This document shows, piece by piece, positions 11,813 to 42,885 of a stretch of DNA of 64,000 bases. The stretch's first letter is position 1, and every line of letters starts with the position of its first letter. The notes under the pieces are model-generated. The model saw only the letters and a list, made by a program, of their open reading frames with translations. It searched no databases and was not told the DNA's origin. Source of the stretch: Lepisosteus oculatus. Taxonomy: Eukaryota > Chordata > Actinopteri > Semionotiformes > Lepisosteidae. Made by a program: the position numbers and the translations under genes. The stretch is taken from positions 27,395,501 through 27,459,500 of the forward strand of contig NC_090698.1 of the NCBI RefSeq assembly GCF_040954835.1, written 5' to 3'.

Positions 11813-11960
11813 CAGGCGGATCAACGCGCCGGTTCGAACATACTCGGTCGCATTCAACGGCAACGTCGGCTCAAAGACTTGGTTCAAACCACCAAATGGA
11901 GACGGGCGTGCCGACAAGCGGACCCTGTTGATGCGGGATTAACGCTAGGATGAGAGAGAG
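11813..11960 (+). repeat. GC-rich fragment of unknown origin at the SINE breakpoint
   Basis: A CpG-rich stretch between truncated SINE copy B and the ENOPH1 5' region. The plus strand reads an open frame from upstream to about 11942 containing TTKWRRACRQADP-like sequence (nearest frame reading). That is weakly like the end of a non-LTR retrotransposon protein, but too short to classify. It could equally be CpG-island sequence of the ENOPH1 promoter. Confidence 0.3.
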
Positions 11961-12184
11961 AATACATTTTTGACAATAATTGGTTCTTTTCCCTGATTTT
12001 TAAAGCGCCCGCCCTTCGCCGTCTCGCGATATTTCGAGCTGCGCAAGGGTTGAGCTTTAAGATTTTCTGTCGGCCTACTAATACAGCTGGTCTTTTTTCC
12101 TTCTAATTTGGTTTTAAAGGGATTGACAGAGCACACGTGAAGTGCGTTCCAAGAGATTATTTTGTGTGTCTTGAGTACAGGAAA
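11961..12184 (+). promoter_or_regulatory. ENOPH1: Probable ENOPH1 promoter and 5' UTR
   Basis: This is the unique sequence just before the ENOPH1 ATG, with a CpG-containing segment at about 12000-12060 (gcgcccgcccttcgccgtct). A frame opened at 12137 runs into the ENOPH1 frame, but the residues before MAKVAIP do not match the family, so the ATG at 12185 is preferred. The transcription start is not determinable here. Confidence 0.4.
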
Positions 12185-21477
<9,293 letters not shown>

Positions 21478-21630
21478 AACAAGCGCACAGAGAGTCAAGA
21501 TCTGGGGAGGGCAGGAGATGAGGAGGAAATGGGATAGTAGCAAGTGCCAACCATTTTGTCACTCATATGATCTGGGATTTAAGGGATGGGTTTGGGTTGA
21601 CCTTTTTTTTTAAAGTACATTTTAAATAAA
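21478..21630 (+). other. ENOPH1: ENOPH1 3' UTR
   Basis: Sequence from the TAG stop to the first canonical poly(A) signal, AATAAA at 21625-21630. If that signal is used, the 3' UTR is only about 170 bases, but alternative downstream signals cannot be excluded. Confidence 0.6.
21625..21630 (+). terminator. ENOPH1: ENOPH1 poly(A) signal AATAAA
   Basis: Canonical hexamer 148 bases after the ENOPH1 stop codon, followed about 25-45 bases later by T-rich sequence. Confidence 0.6.
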
Positions 21631-22304
21631 ACACTATTTAAATTTTAAGTATTGAGTGTTCCTTTATGTTGTATTGAGTCATTTTTGCACACCATTAATA
21701 ATTGAGTTTAATTTCTGAGTGCTTTTGAGGAAACGTGTAGTACACAGTGCACACACTCCACAACAGAAGCCAAAAGGAACTGAAAAGAAAACTAACTTAG
21801 AGAAACCAATAGCAAAACGTAATATAGCAAATGTGTAGTATAAAGAAAACGTGACTGATCACTGGCTAATATTTTTGTATTGAAGGAGAAAATAAAAAAA
21901 TATACAGAATACATTAATTTGCATATAAAAGTGTTGGACAAGATTATAACAAACTGTATGAGGCTGGGTTCATTTTTTTGTTTCTTTATAAAAAATGAAA
22001 AGTGTCCACAAACACTGTTTAGGTCACAGGCCCTTGATAAACAAGATATTTATTAAGGAGGATTTTAAGTAGCCTCTATGATATTGTATAAAGGCTTTAT
22101 TCATTTCTTTTAAACTGTAAAGACCTTAGCCTTCACTTGTTAATGCCTGTAATATAAAGATAGTTTTTTTAAGTGCAATTAAAATTAATTTAGCATATAG
22201 TTGCATCTCTCATCTTTATGCAATTATACTTAAATAGTTCTGGTACTTCAGTGAATATAAACAATGTGTAAGAGGTTAAATAATCTTTTTCTTGGTCTTA
22301 TTGT

Positions 22305-22560
22305 TCTTGAGAATATTTCATAGATCTGTGATTATCCATGAACCAATTGTTGAAAGTCCCTGGGAAATATGCTCTTAACAGTATGGATGAACATTTTGTC
22401 CCACACTCCTACAACTCTCCTTGTAAAGATTTGCCTCTTATTTATAGCCTTAAATGCACCTACATTTAATTTATGCTTCATTCATCACATGGTTTGCTTG
22501 TTGAGCTTGTAGGAGTCACCAGTGTCAATACTCTCATAATCTGTTCTGTTCAATAACTTT
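22305..22560 (+). repeat. Fragment of a dispersed repeat
   Basis: The pattern of cacactcctacaactctcc, then gtaaagatttgcctc, then tttaatttatgcttc resembles a dispersed repeat I associate with non-teleost ray-finned fish. Other possible pieces occur near 54580-54720 and 58045-58130. I cannot assign the family, and recognition is by sequence style only. Confidence 0.4.
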
Positions 22561-23384
22561 TTTACTTCATGAATATAGAACTGGCTATTTTGTATTTTCA
22601 CAACTACACAGTTTGGAACTGTCAATTTTGTCTTTATGCATCGACTCAGGGACAGCAAAGAGAGAAGGACGAGGTACGGACTGGTTCTCCCAACCTGCTC
22701 ACATATTGAACCAGATATGCGTCTTTTTAAGGGCTCCGATCTCCATGGCAACATGCAGAAGGCTTAGCATGTCAAGAACCAAGCGAGCCCTGGCCAACAA
22801 ATCCCATCTCAGCTCCTAATGACACTGAGTGGCCGTTTTGGGAAACAGGCATTGAAGAAATCTTCCTGTTGGTGGTCTGCTTATTCTCTGGGTTGGCATG
22901 CCGTTCAATTACCAGTACAATAAGCAAGGTTTATGGATGGACTCTGGATGGGCAAGGGGGTCACAAGTTTCATATTCTAGGTGGGACACTGTGGTTGTGC
23001 CCTTGATCAAGGTACTGTCCTCAGAATGCCCGACTGAAAGCCCTGTTGTGTAAATAGGTCTTCTCCAGGTCATCATTATAAATGCGAATTTGTTCTCAGT
23101 TGACCTACCTTGGGAATAAATTACAGTTCTATTTTAAAAAATCAAATGTTGTACTTGTAATTGTAGTGGGATGAGCAAAACGAACCCACAACTTATTTGA
23201 CCATTCTCAAATGCTTTTAAAATATCATTTTAATTGACTAGTTCCCTGGGCAGCTGTAGGCCCTAGGCTGCTAAATGGATGGATGTTTGCCTGTTATCCC
23301 TTCCAGCATGTTACCATAAAATTAGGTTTTTGCAGGACAGGGTTATTGTGCCCAACCTCCAACATGGAAGACCTAGGACCTGAC

Positions 23385-23513
23385 GTGGGACACACTCTCT
23401 CCCTATCTGTGTGTCTGTGTGTCTCATGGAGAGCATGCTGGGGTATGCGAAAAGATGATTCCTAATGCAATAAATTGTAAAGGGTTAATGGAGTGATGTT
23501 ATTATTATTATCA

Positions 23514-23554
<41 letters not shown>
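23385..23554 (+). repeat. tRNA-type SINE 3' half ending in an (ATT)n microsatellite
   Basis: The stretch ctctccctatctgtgtgtct followed by catggagagcatgctggggt matches the 3' half of the SINE at 20183. It runs directly into a trinucleotide ATT array at 23502-23554 (about 17 units, two interrupted by C). The array probably grew from the SINE tail. Confidence 0.75.
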
Positions 23555-23556
<2 letters not shown>

Positions 23557-23734
23557 ATCCACTACCGTAAGATTATGTGTCTCATGCTCTACCAGCAGAG
23601 CTAGTCTGGGCCCAGGCTACTAAATGCTACTTCTTAATTTTTAGTTTCTCTTTTAATGATTGTGTTGACAGTCCAGGAATATACTGGAAAGTTAATTGTT
23701 GTTTTTTTTTTTGGGGGGGGGGAATTGGCCCTGG

Positions 23735-23860
23735 TGCAAGTGTGTTTTTGTGTGTCTTGTGTCCCATCCAGGGCGGACCCCGTGGGTTGCTGGGATAGGC
23801 TCCAGCTGCCCCACAGCCCTGAATTTTGGAGAAGTGGCTAGAAAATGGATGGATGTAGAG
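23735..23860 (+). repeat. V-SINE 3' fragment
   Basis: The sequence contains gtcccatccagggcggaccc, gctgggataggctccagctg and gaaaatggatggatg, the 3' third of the V-SINE family. The 5' part is missing, and a G-rich run (23711-23720) borders it. Confidence 0.7.
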
Positions 23861-24099
23861 TTAGTCATGAATGGTGTCCCATAAGAATCATAAAACATCT
23901 GCCAACTGGCAATGTACAATGAACCAATACTGTAGTTCACGTATTCAAACTGATTTGAAGAGATTAAACAGATTTGGAATTAAAAACAAAGAACATTAAT
24001 TCATATTTAGAGTACATTAGCTATTATTACGTTTTAATTTTCAATAAATTTGAACAAAGAGAAAAAAAAAGTCTCATCTTGACAGAACAAACACTGGGT

Positions 24100-27000
24100 T
24101 ATTTTTAACAAAACATACTTTAATTCCAAACTGTGCATAACTTCCAAATATGAATAACATATAATGAGACACCAAAACACATTGCAATATTCAAAACACA
24201 CATCTGTTACCAGGTTACCAGTTACGATTTGAAACTACTGTTTTCTACCACCTCCTTGATATCAATTCTCACACCATACAACACTTTTTATCAGTAGAAA
24301 TACGTGTTCCACAGCCTGTGCCCACAATTTAATTGAAGAAATACAAATAACAGAGTCCGCAGGAGAACTGACAGGATAAAGGTGTCTTTTTCTGTAAAAA
24401 CCATCCCCAGCCAAGAAATCACCGATTTAATAGAGGAAGTTAGTGACCGAAAACTTTTCTTTCCAGTGACCCCAATAAAAAAAGGAACAAAAAAAATGTT
24501 ACTGTGTGTTGCTCAGAAAGATGTACTATATGTTGAATATTTTGTCTGTTTATATACATACATTATGTTTTGCCATGGACTCTCAGTGTTGAAAGAGGTA
24601 GAAGTTGTATTTCTGAGGATTACTCTCCTTTTAGCTGGCATCTTAAAAAAAAAAACTCAATATACCCCCACACATGGCACTTTAGTTTAAGATGTCTCTT
24701 AGTACAATGATGTACCCAGGCCTCTTTTTTACTGACAAATGGTTGCACCTTTGGCATTTTGGGAATTGCAAAAATGCATTTGCATTTTCTCTGTCCCATG
24801 AAATGCCACAAAAACACCTCCTTGGAGACATAATGGAATGTATAACCAAAGTTTGGGAAGGATGTCAACAGCCAAGGACAATCAGACTCGGTTGTCAGTA
24901 ATTTGCGATCACTGCTGATGTCATAAAAATTACAAGTGAACATAAATTAGAAGAGCCAGTGTCATGTCTTTAGTTGGTGGGAGGAAACAAGAGCTCCTGA
25001 TAAAAAAACCTTTAAATCTAGAAAGAACATGCAAACTCCCCACATACAGACACCAAAGGAAAGGATCAAACTCATGACACTGGATCAGTGAGACAGACGC
25101 ACTAAACACCATTATGTTATATTATGTTATGCCTTATAATAATACAAAGGAAGGTGTAATACCCCACAATTACTCTGAGCAGACGTGTTCTGTTCTGTGA
25201 CAGGAGTACAGCTAACAAGGACCTGGAGTTACAGTTCATTAGTTCAGCACAGATTGACAATCAGACAATCATATTGCAGAGGCTCAGAAACAGGACAGGA
25301 CTGCTACATGTTAGTGCATAAGTGAGGGAAAACATCTTTTATTTCATAAGAGTCAATCTGTCTTGACTTGGTTTCGGCTGCTTGAAGTAAATAGATTTTC
25401 ACTGCAGAGAGGTATCTTGAGAAGTTTTTGAGAACACATGCTTATTTTGAATTACAGGGCAAAAACATAATGGATATACAGGAAAACACAAAAATATTTG
25501 TTTTAAAATAACTTTTTTCTGATAACATATGCAATTCAGTAATCTTTGTATCAAAATGTGAATAATAAAATGCCCTACTTTTGAATTTTCTAACAAATCT
25601 GTGTGCTAAAATTGTGCACATTATAATTTGTCATAGTCTGATCAAATTTTGCTCTTTTCGTTTGTGCAATAGTATTGTATTCAACAGGACTGCAGTTCTT
25701 TGATGATTTGTACAGTATTGCTACACTCCAGAACGCCTACATTGGTTATTGTATGGCTGAATTCTGAATACTTGACAGTTCAGTTAGGAAAAATGGGCCA
25801 CAAAAAAGGAATGTTGTGAGAAAGATGTCCAAATATAACACTGAAATCACAAGGTAAGAGATGAATGGCAGATCCAGGAGATGAAGTATAAACAGAATCT
25901 GCCAACGTCACATTCTCTCTAAACACCCAACAATGAAAACATTATCAGCATGTAGGTGGGGGGCCATATTTTAAAGGCCAGTTTTTCAGTACATTGGACC
26001 TTCTTCTTCTTGAACAGCAAAAACTTACAATTGTATTCTACAATCGAGATCTGGAGACCAATTGAGACCAAGTTTAATTTAGAAAACAGGATGTTGTCTT
26101 AAATTTGTGGAAATATTTACTTCATTTTGTGAGCATCCATCAGGCACAAGAAAACTTTTTTTTGTTGGATTTATTTATCGATTGATTTATTGGAAGAAGT
26201 TTCCTTTAGCAATAGTCCAGAAAGCAATTCTTTCCTCTGTAGGTCTTTTTATTTTGAAAGCATACCTTTCTTTTTGTGAATTTTTGTTTCATTCAGGGAC
26301 ATCTTGTTTCTGTTTGTCAAGGAGAGCCAGTCTTGGGTCTATACAAAGGAAGGGTTAATGTACTCACATTCATTGCAAATACATATTTGTAAATAATAAT
26401 TCATGTGTGGCATTTATTCTACTATTATTGTAAGCAAATAGATGCTTTTGATTTGATCGTTTTAGAGTGTTGCTTATTCTTTGGTCAGGATCTTATTTTG
26501 TAACTTTAGACCTTATTAATTAAGCCTCCCCTTATTTATTACAATTGGCATCTAAACCAATTTGTGACAATATCAGGATGTTCCATATTATTCATATTGA
26601 CCGCCCTCAAATAGTTAATGAAGCAGACCGATGGGATCTCTTATTCCTTAATAAAATCAAAATAATTCTATGCTGTTGAAGATACAATTTGAATTTTATT
26701 TAGTCTTGCAATTGGAATGGTATGAGAAAGATAAAAAAACAGACTATTAGGCCAGATGACAAAAAATCATTACAGACATTTTATCTTATGCCTTATGTTA
26801 AGAACCTTATCCTTAGAAATGTATTTTTTCCAAATTCAAAATCACTGAATAATTGAACATTTCAATTTGAAATATAACTGTTTTTTTAGGCTTTGCTGGT
26901 TAAATATTTCCAGTCTGGTGAAAGAACTTCCCAGAAACCCAGGAGGTTTCCATGGCAACAGCTCCAGAGAGCATGACATTACTATTCTACGCATCCATCT

Positions 27001-27462
27001 TTTACGACTCGGCACAAAATATCTTATTAAGATAATGGACTTTGCAGGAGCTAGATGTTTACTGAAATTTAAATGAAATGAAATTTTCACACATACCACC
27101 TGTCAATGACAAGATATTTTGGCATTCAATTTGAAGTTAAATTAACTAAAAAAAATTGATCAAGGTTAGATGTACAAAACTGTGTTTTTCTGCTCATGTT
27201 CATTCATTTGTCCGTTCTCTGAGGGGTTTTGGTACTAAAATCTAGTGTCTATCCGTAGCTCAATCTCTCCCACCAACAATACATTGTTTTCATTAATATT
27301 ACATTTAAACAAAACAAAATTTCATGCACTAGAAAACTCTTTTGTACTATGTACAGGACTGGGAGGTCATGCTTTTTCTGTAACAATATAACCTCTGGAG
27401 TCAGTATAAATGTGCCATAGAAGATCAGACTTCAGCACATAATAATGCTGAAAGCCTGTTCC
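24100..27462 (-). other. TMEM150C: Region downstream of TMEM150C, possible long 3' UTR
   Basis: AT-rich sequence after the TMEM150C stop codon. Minus-strand poly(A) signal candidates are AATAAA at 26700-26695 and ATTAAA near 24118-24123. Which is used is unknown. The only repeat I see is an eroded V-SINE fragment at 24963-25110. A 102-codon plus-strand frame at 24382-24690 has no recognised domain and lies in very AT-rich DNA, so it is not called. Confidence 0.4.
24963..25110 (-). repeat. Eroded V-SINE fragment
   Basis: The run gtgggaggaaacaagagctc, then gaacatgcaaactcccca, is the reverse complement of the V-SINE core. Sequence resembling the head follows to about 25110. It is strongly diverged. 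Confidence 0.5.
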
Positions 27463-35843
<8,381 letters not shown>

Positions 35844-38650
35844 TGTCTAGACGACAGCCTTTGAAGAAGAAAAATAAAAGTGAAAACATAATCGAATCGA
35901 AGCCCCCTCTTTGTGTGGGCTTCCTTCCAGGGAAAGAAATTGTAAAAAAAACAAACAAACAAACAACAACAGTATTTTTAATTCAAGCTGTTCAAGCGTT
36001 TATTTCTGTCTAAAGATTCCCGTTCCCACAGGGTGCGGATTCATAAAATCGTCAAAATCCGTCACGCACGTCTTTGTAATTCAGCTTCCATTCGGTTTCC
36101 AGCTCTCTTTTGTGACTAGACAACCTGGTAGCCAGCTGTTATCTAACTTCAAGTGGCACACTACTCCAGTTAGAATATGCATTGAAGGCATATTCCAAAA
36201 TAACCTCAATGCACATATCAACCTCTAAAGTCTGTAGCACCATAAGGGCACGTTTAATATTTAATGTCTGCAGTACTTAGTGCCCCATGGAGAGTGTGTA
36301 AGGTGAGCCGGGTTTTCAGCACTTCTCGGGTTTCAGTCCGGGTTGCACAGTAATGCTAATTGTGACTTACGGAACTCAGAGAGTGTTCCAATGTCCCTGG
36401 GCATTCTCCTGCGACTGGGGAGGAGACCTACTGGCACTGAATCGCTGTAGCTTGCCGAATTAACCTGCGAGCAGCCAGGGTGCGAAGCCATTAGGAGCAG
36501 CAAGCAGTGATTCAGCGGTTCAGAGACTCTTTGTAGTGGGTGAGGCGATTACATCTCTGTTTCCACGCCTGGCTGCTCACCCACACTTAATTCTGCACGT
36601 GTGCCGTGGGATCAAAGAAGCTGCTATTCAAAACTGGGTCAAATAAATCTAAGCACAGACAAGAAAATGTGAAATCATTTAATATGTGGAGTATATAGCT
36701 AATTCTCAAACACAACACTTGAACAACAACGCTTGAATATAGTCGTAATAAAGATCCAGAATGATAATTATTTTCCTTTTTAGTTGGCTTTTCTTCCAGG
36801 AATCTTGTAATATAGTCCACATGAATTGTACGTATGAATCAAAGAATGAAAGACGATATATGATGTGCATATGCAACGAAAAAAACAATTTGGCACATTT
36901 ATTACTCAAGCTAAAAAAAAATACTCTGTAGGGGAAATTAACAAATTCGGCACTTTAATTTAATAAAAATAAAATGTATTTAAGGTCTGGCCACACAGTT
37001 TAGAGCGGCTCCCACCTTTTACCAAGTGCTATAGTCTAGCGAGCCCAGCAGGAGAGTAGCACATTGCAAAGAAAACACTTAGGAGTGACAATGTGCTTGC
37101 GTTTCATTTGCTGTTTTTTACACATTGATCTAACTGGAAAATAATAAATAAATCATAATAAATACAAAGAGCTCATACATGCCAGGAATTTAAATGTGAA
37201 ATGCTAAAATCAGTTCATATAACATCTTTAAAGGTTAAAAAATACAGAGTATATAATTAATTCCGGTACATTGTATTTTAATCCGGTTGTTTTGAAATTC
37301 CCGACCTAACAGGCAGGCACATACATAAATCTCATATGTTATTTTAAAATGCCCCCAAATCCGAAATATTGTTTTACGGAGGAGGTATGCTCAGAGGTGT
37401 GGTAAATGTTTTGTTTCGTTACACTGTACAGTATACACTATACATACATTATATAAAATGGAGGATACATTTCCTGTTTTAAAGTACTCTCGACAACCCT
37501 AATGCAAGCTAAGAAAAAGCTTACAGAAGAAAATATGATCATACCTTGTACTTGTTAACTGAGAATATCCTGGACGTAAAATCCGTCTTTGATGTCATTG
37601 AAACGGACAAAAATACAGGAACACGCTACGCTGCGTTAACTGCACAAAATGTTAACTGCATAACGTACAGATTCTGAACATAATTTTAAAAGAAGAAATA
37701 CAAACATCGATGATCTTCTCTTCTCGTTTTAACTGAAGTGTGTTCATCCTCCTGACTGATCCAGCTGGCTCACAGCGCGGTGCGCATCAAAGAATAGCTT
37801 ACGGACGCTGTAGGGAAACCAGCAGAACACTAACGAGAAAACCCAGGAAAAATCAAATTGTATCGATTTTTTATACCACAATTTCTTATTTGCATACTTA
37901 TAACTTCATCTTGTAAGGGAATAGCTTCGTATTACCAAAATGTACAATGCATTGTAAAAGCTCAAAGTTATGCTGTACTTAGCATTTTTCTAAATTGTAT
38001 ACAGTATACAGTACAGCGTTGTGCCTTTGTGAAACACAAGAATAATAAGGGCTACCTCTATGGGTCATTTATTGATAGCCGTGTTAACTACAATTTCTTT
38101 GTGATTCCACAGAATCTGACGCATATAGGATTCGTGATTTATTGGGCAGGTGAGCTTGAGATGAAAGAACTTCAGCTTTTAAGTGGACATTTGGAAGCAA
38201 AATGACCACAATAACCAGTGCAAAAGTATAGTGGGTTTCTGATCCTGCTGTTCTAATACGATACGTTATTTTGGAACCTGGAGATGCTGGAAGTCACAGT
38301 CGATAGACAATGCTGAATCTGAATACGATAACAGTACGTCAAAGAACGTCTCCCCTGATTTTATTGTGAGGTATGCAATTTGTTTAGAACACTTCTTAAA
38401 AGATTTATTTTTATATTTTTTTAATGTTTCAGTGCGTTCTCTTTATTAGCAGTGAAACAGCAGTGACCAAATGGCATACCTCAAAATTGCCTCAATACCC
38501 TGCCTCATGAAAAGTTGTCTTGGGTCTACTTCAAAAGCAGACTTCGCCTGACAGTATTTCTGACTAACAGGTGCTCACCCATGTCATTCGAAAATATGAA
38601 TAAGTGTTGTGAACTGACAGAGTTTTTTGCTTTTCAAACTCTTACACTTA
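35844..38650 (-). other. TMEM150C: Upstream region of TMEM150C
   Basis: An AG acceptor follows a T-rich tract (about 35862 on the minus strand) just before the start codon, so a non-coding first exon is likely further up. Candidates are the GC-richer stretches at 36370-36560 and 37740-37830, which I cannot separate. No coding exon or named repeat was seen. Short frames here lack domains. Confidence 0.4.
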
Positions 38651-38654
38651 CAGG

Positions 38655-39697
38655 TATAAAAGATCAACACCACTCACCCTTAGCACTGGCACCCCACAAG
38701 ACTGCTGTCTGAGTCCAAGGTTGTACTCACTGTTCGCTCACGACTGCACAGCAAGACACAGCAACAACCTCATCATTAAATTTACGGATGACACCACTAT
38801 AATAGGCCTGATCAGCGATGATGACGAGTCCACTTACAGGGATAAAGTCGTACAGCTGCTGAGGTGGTGTCATAGCAATAACTTGGACTTGAACATGAAT
38901 AAAACAAAATAACTAATACTTTTGGAATTTCAGAGACACAGGCTGCACACTCACAGCCCACTCATTATTGATGGAATGGAAGTGGAAACAGTCACCAGTT
39001 TTAGGTTTTTAGGAATTCACATTTCTAACGACCTAACCTGGACTGTGAACATGGACATTATCTTGAAGAAGTCTCAGCAGCGTCTCTATTTCCTGAGGTG
39101 CCTCAAGAGATGGGGGATGCCAGGACCTGTGTTGGTGAACTTCTACTGCTGCAGCATCGAGAGCATCCTCACCAACGGGATCACAGTGCGGTACAGCAAC
39201 ACAAAGAAAGGCACTGCAGAGAACAGTGAATGTGACCCAGAAGATCATCGCCTGTGATCTCGCAGAGATTAAACAGCTCTACGAGGACCACTGCTGTTAT
39301 GGAGTTCTGGCCATCATAGAGGACAGCCCCAGGCATGAGCTCTTCACCCCACTGCCCTCAGGCAAGAGATACAAGAGCATATGGACACATACCACTAGAT
39401 TCTTCAATAGTTTCTACCCACAAGCAGTACGATTGGCGAACACATTTGGCCCTGCCCCTTGGACCACACCTACACCATCTACCTCACTGTAATTTTATTT
39501 ATTGCATATCTGCAGTCATTGTTTACATGTCTGCATTGTTTATAAACTGTTTACTTGTTTACTTGTACAGTGTCTATTGTTTGTTTGTATATTGTCTTGA
39601 TGCACTGTCTGCACTTTCTGTTTTACACTTTTTTTTTTACAATCGAGAGACTTTCTGTAGGTGAGAATTCCGTTGGCAATAAAGTTCAAGTTCTTAC
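38655..39697 (+). mobile_element. L2-type LINE, 3' part with decayed reverse transcriptase
   Basis: Three successive plus-strand frames give SPRLYSLFAHDC, then IIKFTDDTTIIGLI (the RT catalytic FADD box, here FTDD), then HSPLIIDGMEVETVTSFRFLGIHI, LKKSQQRLYFLRCLKRWG and SGKRYKSIWTHTTRF. These are the C-terminal RT blocks of an L2-like LINE. Stops at about 38910 and a shift near 39230 break the frame. It ends in ggcaataaagttcaagttct, the usual short L2 3' terminus. It is 5' truncated and intergenic. Confidence 0.88.
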
Positions 39698-40846
39698 ATA
39701 ATGCCTACAAATGCCAAAAATAATGGAGAAGCTGCCTTCTAAACTAAATAAGATACAATCTGTGAAAAATCTCTCTTCTCTGAGAGAAGAGTGTAAACCC
39801 AGATGCCGAAAATAAGAGACACTAACTCCCCATTCTAAAAATGCACCCAATAACCAGAGAAAGCCATTTGTAACCATGGGATTCTTCCCACAGGAGTTCC
39901 CTAAAAACACAGAATAGCAAGATCTCTCAACAACGTTTAAATATGTGGCTCCAGTCTGGTGTTCCCGGATGATTTGGATGGAACAAGGAGCTCTCACCTC
40001 CAATATCTTTTCTTGTCATCTTGTCTGTTGTTTTCCTCCTTTCTGCTTCGCCATCCTCTCATATGGGGTCTTTCTGGACTGTTGATTGACAATCATTTAC
40101 CCAAAACCTAACTAGCTATGGTAAACCAAAGTAAATTTGCTTTGATCACTGAATCTGGACCCCCTACATCTCAGCCAAACACCACACCCTTTGCTTTGAA
40201 ACTAAAAATGTTGACAAAGGCCAGGTGTTACTCATTCAATCTAGATTATTAAAAACACTTCCATAGTCACCTGTAGCTGTAACAATAATATATAACATAT
40301 AGTATTAACAAGAACCACCAGCAGGCCCTGGTAAATTATACTTATTACAAACTGGTCTAACTCTAGCTATAGTTTTAAAATATTATTGGAACATTAGTAG
40401 CCCTAATAACTTAATTATTACTTAACTGCCACGACCAAGACGTAATCACAACTGTCTGTCTTTCATCAGTTGGCTGCAGCTGCAAGGGCAGAGTGACACA
40501 TCATCCCATAGTAGTCTGACAATCCAGATGCTGATCAGAGCTCAAATTGTCAAAACTGTGTTAATGCTTAGAGAAGTCATTCCCGATTAAGACTTTATAA
40601 CACTATTTATTTTATCACACTGAAAGGATATCAAGATTATTTGTTCTGTGTTCTTTTTCACTATTTCTGTGATTTGCGTGAGTAAAATATTTGATTACAT
40701 CCAGTAGACCTCAGTGTTCTGCTTCTTTGTGCATCATTATATTTTGTCCTGCACTACAGAATCATACTGTGTTGTTACGCTGCCCCCATGTATCTCAATA
40801 CAAAATCAGTAAAGAGACATGCACCAATATTGTACATTTGCAGGAA
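39698..40846. other. Intergenic DNA between the LINE and the SCD5 3' end
   Basis: AT-rich, with no exon-like block or recognised repeat. The minus-strand frame at 39686-40003 has no domain I know. Confidence 0.4.
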
Positions 40847-42349
40847 TTTATTGAAAAACAGTAAGAGTTCTACAGTAACTACAGCCAATGACACTTAAGC
40901 CAACACATTGACATATAAAGCATCTGCTGTATGAAATATAATTTTGGCATTATTGAATCCTACTTCACAACAGACCATAAATTCAAATAGATACTAAAAT
41001 ACACTTTTTTTTTCTCAAAGTGCACCTGTGCCTGAACACGTTTGGAAAGAAGACAGGTTTCAACAAGCTCATCTACGCAAGAGTGAGAACCGAACCTAAA
41101 AAGGGTAGGGCAGAGAACTCTGGCAGCAGAGGAAAACAGAAAGATGGAGAATATCAAAGAAGTACAGTCGGTAACACAACCTTGACAACGTCTTCATAGG
41201 ATTTTACACCATAACACAGCCTCTACTTTTACAGGATGAAGAAAATGATTTTAGCACTATGAAATGTCCAGTAATAAAACTGTGATTTGGCATTGTTCAA
41301 GTTTTTACAATCACTCAAAAGTTAGGCTTCTATGGAATAATTTGTCAAGGGGCATTATGCTTTAAACACAAAATGTATAAAGACATTTGTAAATCACAAA
41401 GCACCTTAGAGCACAAATACTTTGTGAAAAAATACAGTACGTGACAAGGCCAACCCAGTACATCATAAATGTGGAATAAAATACATATTTTAGATGGTTT
41501 TAGGGAACTGCACTTTAGGTCTAAGTCTGGTTCTCTGTGGGGAAGTACAATGAGACCAATACACTGACATTCGGGCTGATGTTCCCAGCAACACAAGCGA
41601 ACATAATTAGGACAACACTCCAAGCTGTTCTGCAATTGTGCAAATAAGTGCATCTTTGCATCTTACCACTGAGGCTCACTCTAACTGCACCTCCTCCCTG
41701 CCAGACTGACCACAGCCGCTACAGCCATGTTAGTGAAAATCACAATGCATTTGCTTGTAAAAAATATTTGATGTTGCTACAGTAAGGGATGATAAGGTCT
41801 ATGGGCTTTTTTTGGTTTGGAAAGCTTGGTAAGCTACTGTACACTGAAAAAAAATAATTGAGAAGCAAACCTACTATCTAATATACACTGCATAGTGAAT
41901 ATGCAGTCATGACTGTCATGGAATTATTTAACAGTTTTAATTGAAAGTATTCCCAGATGATCAAATTAAAGATTCGTTATACTTCTAGGTAAAATCAGAT
42001 ATCTCTTAAACTACCTTATCTTCAGAAAATCAAGTGTCTTTCAGTGTGAGGAATGCTTCTTTCTCATTAGTGTGGTTATTCACACACATTTTCAAAAATT
42101 GAGGTCTCCAAAAATTGATGGATGACAAATATCATTAACTAAATTGAAGCACCTTCTGCAAACCTGCCTTGTGTTGAGGAACATCAGGGCTGTAGAGTAT
42201 TTTAGATCAATGTCATTCTGCTGGGTTAGGAATAGGTTAGGTTAGTTAGGAATCACAATCCTTTTGTTTTTCTAATTAGTCTTATGTTGATTGTCTTGAG
42301 TCTCTAAAAGTTTAAAACACAATAGACAAGAGGTTTCATAAACTGTCTG

Positions 42350-42500
42350 AGGAACTCAACACTCTTCACACTCCACACAGATAGCACCCCAGGTGTGGAA
42401 CTGAACCCAGGGCCCCAGAACAGCCAGACAGCAATGCTAACCACTGCACCACCATGCCCCTGCCCACTTCATCCAATTCAGGGTCACGGGGAGCTAGAAT
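42350..42500 (-). repeat. Two abutting V-SINE fragments
   Basis: A head-plus-core fragment (gcaatgctaaccactgcacc and tccacacagatagcacccca on the plus strand) ends near 42462. It is followed by a tail fragment (cacttcatccaattcagggt). Both are in minus orientation, so this is either a rearranged copy or two insertions. Confidence 0.6.
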
Positions 42501-42827
42501 CAAAAGATCAATTCAATTAACAGCTTTTTGATCATATGATGGGATTATAGAACAGGAGACACTTATTTTTTAACATATTTTCACAGACCATGGAATAATT
42601 TTGGCTCCCAAGGTTTATAGAGATAATTGCCTAATTTCGCAGGGGACTGTATTTTATAACATGACAAGGAGGCAAACTGCAGTCACTGGCAGTGGTTTTA
42701 AGTCACATGTTCGTGTATCATTTGTCACAGACCAATGTTTCTATATGTCACACAGCCTTTCAACTTAACCAAATGCAGTTTAGGGCAATTTTTGAACAAC
42801 TGTTGTCTGTAAGAGAAAGAAAGACTG

Positions 42828-42885
42828 AGCCCAGGGCCCCAGTGCTGTGAGGAAGCAATGCTAACCACAGTGCCACCCTGGTACC
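42828..42885 (-). repeat. V-SINE head fragment
   Basis: The plus-strand run gagcccagggccccagtgct then gaagcaatgctaaccaca is the reverse complement of the tRNA-like V-SINE head. Confidence 0.55.

Larger units (their letters stand above)
21700..24100. other. ENOPH1-TMEM150C convergent intergenic DNA
   Basis: AT-rich DNA between the two converging genes. It holds the repeat fragments listed separately and no convincing exon. Confidence 0.45.

Noticed and set aside
24382-24690. 102-codon plus-strand frame as a small gene
   Set aside because: Strong AT bias, no domain and no splice or promoter context. Chance is likely in AT-rich DNA.
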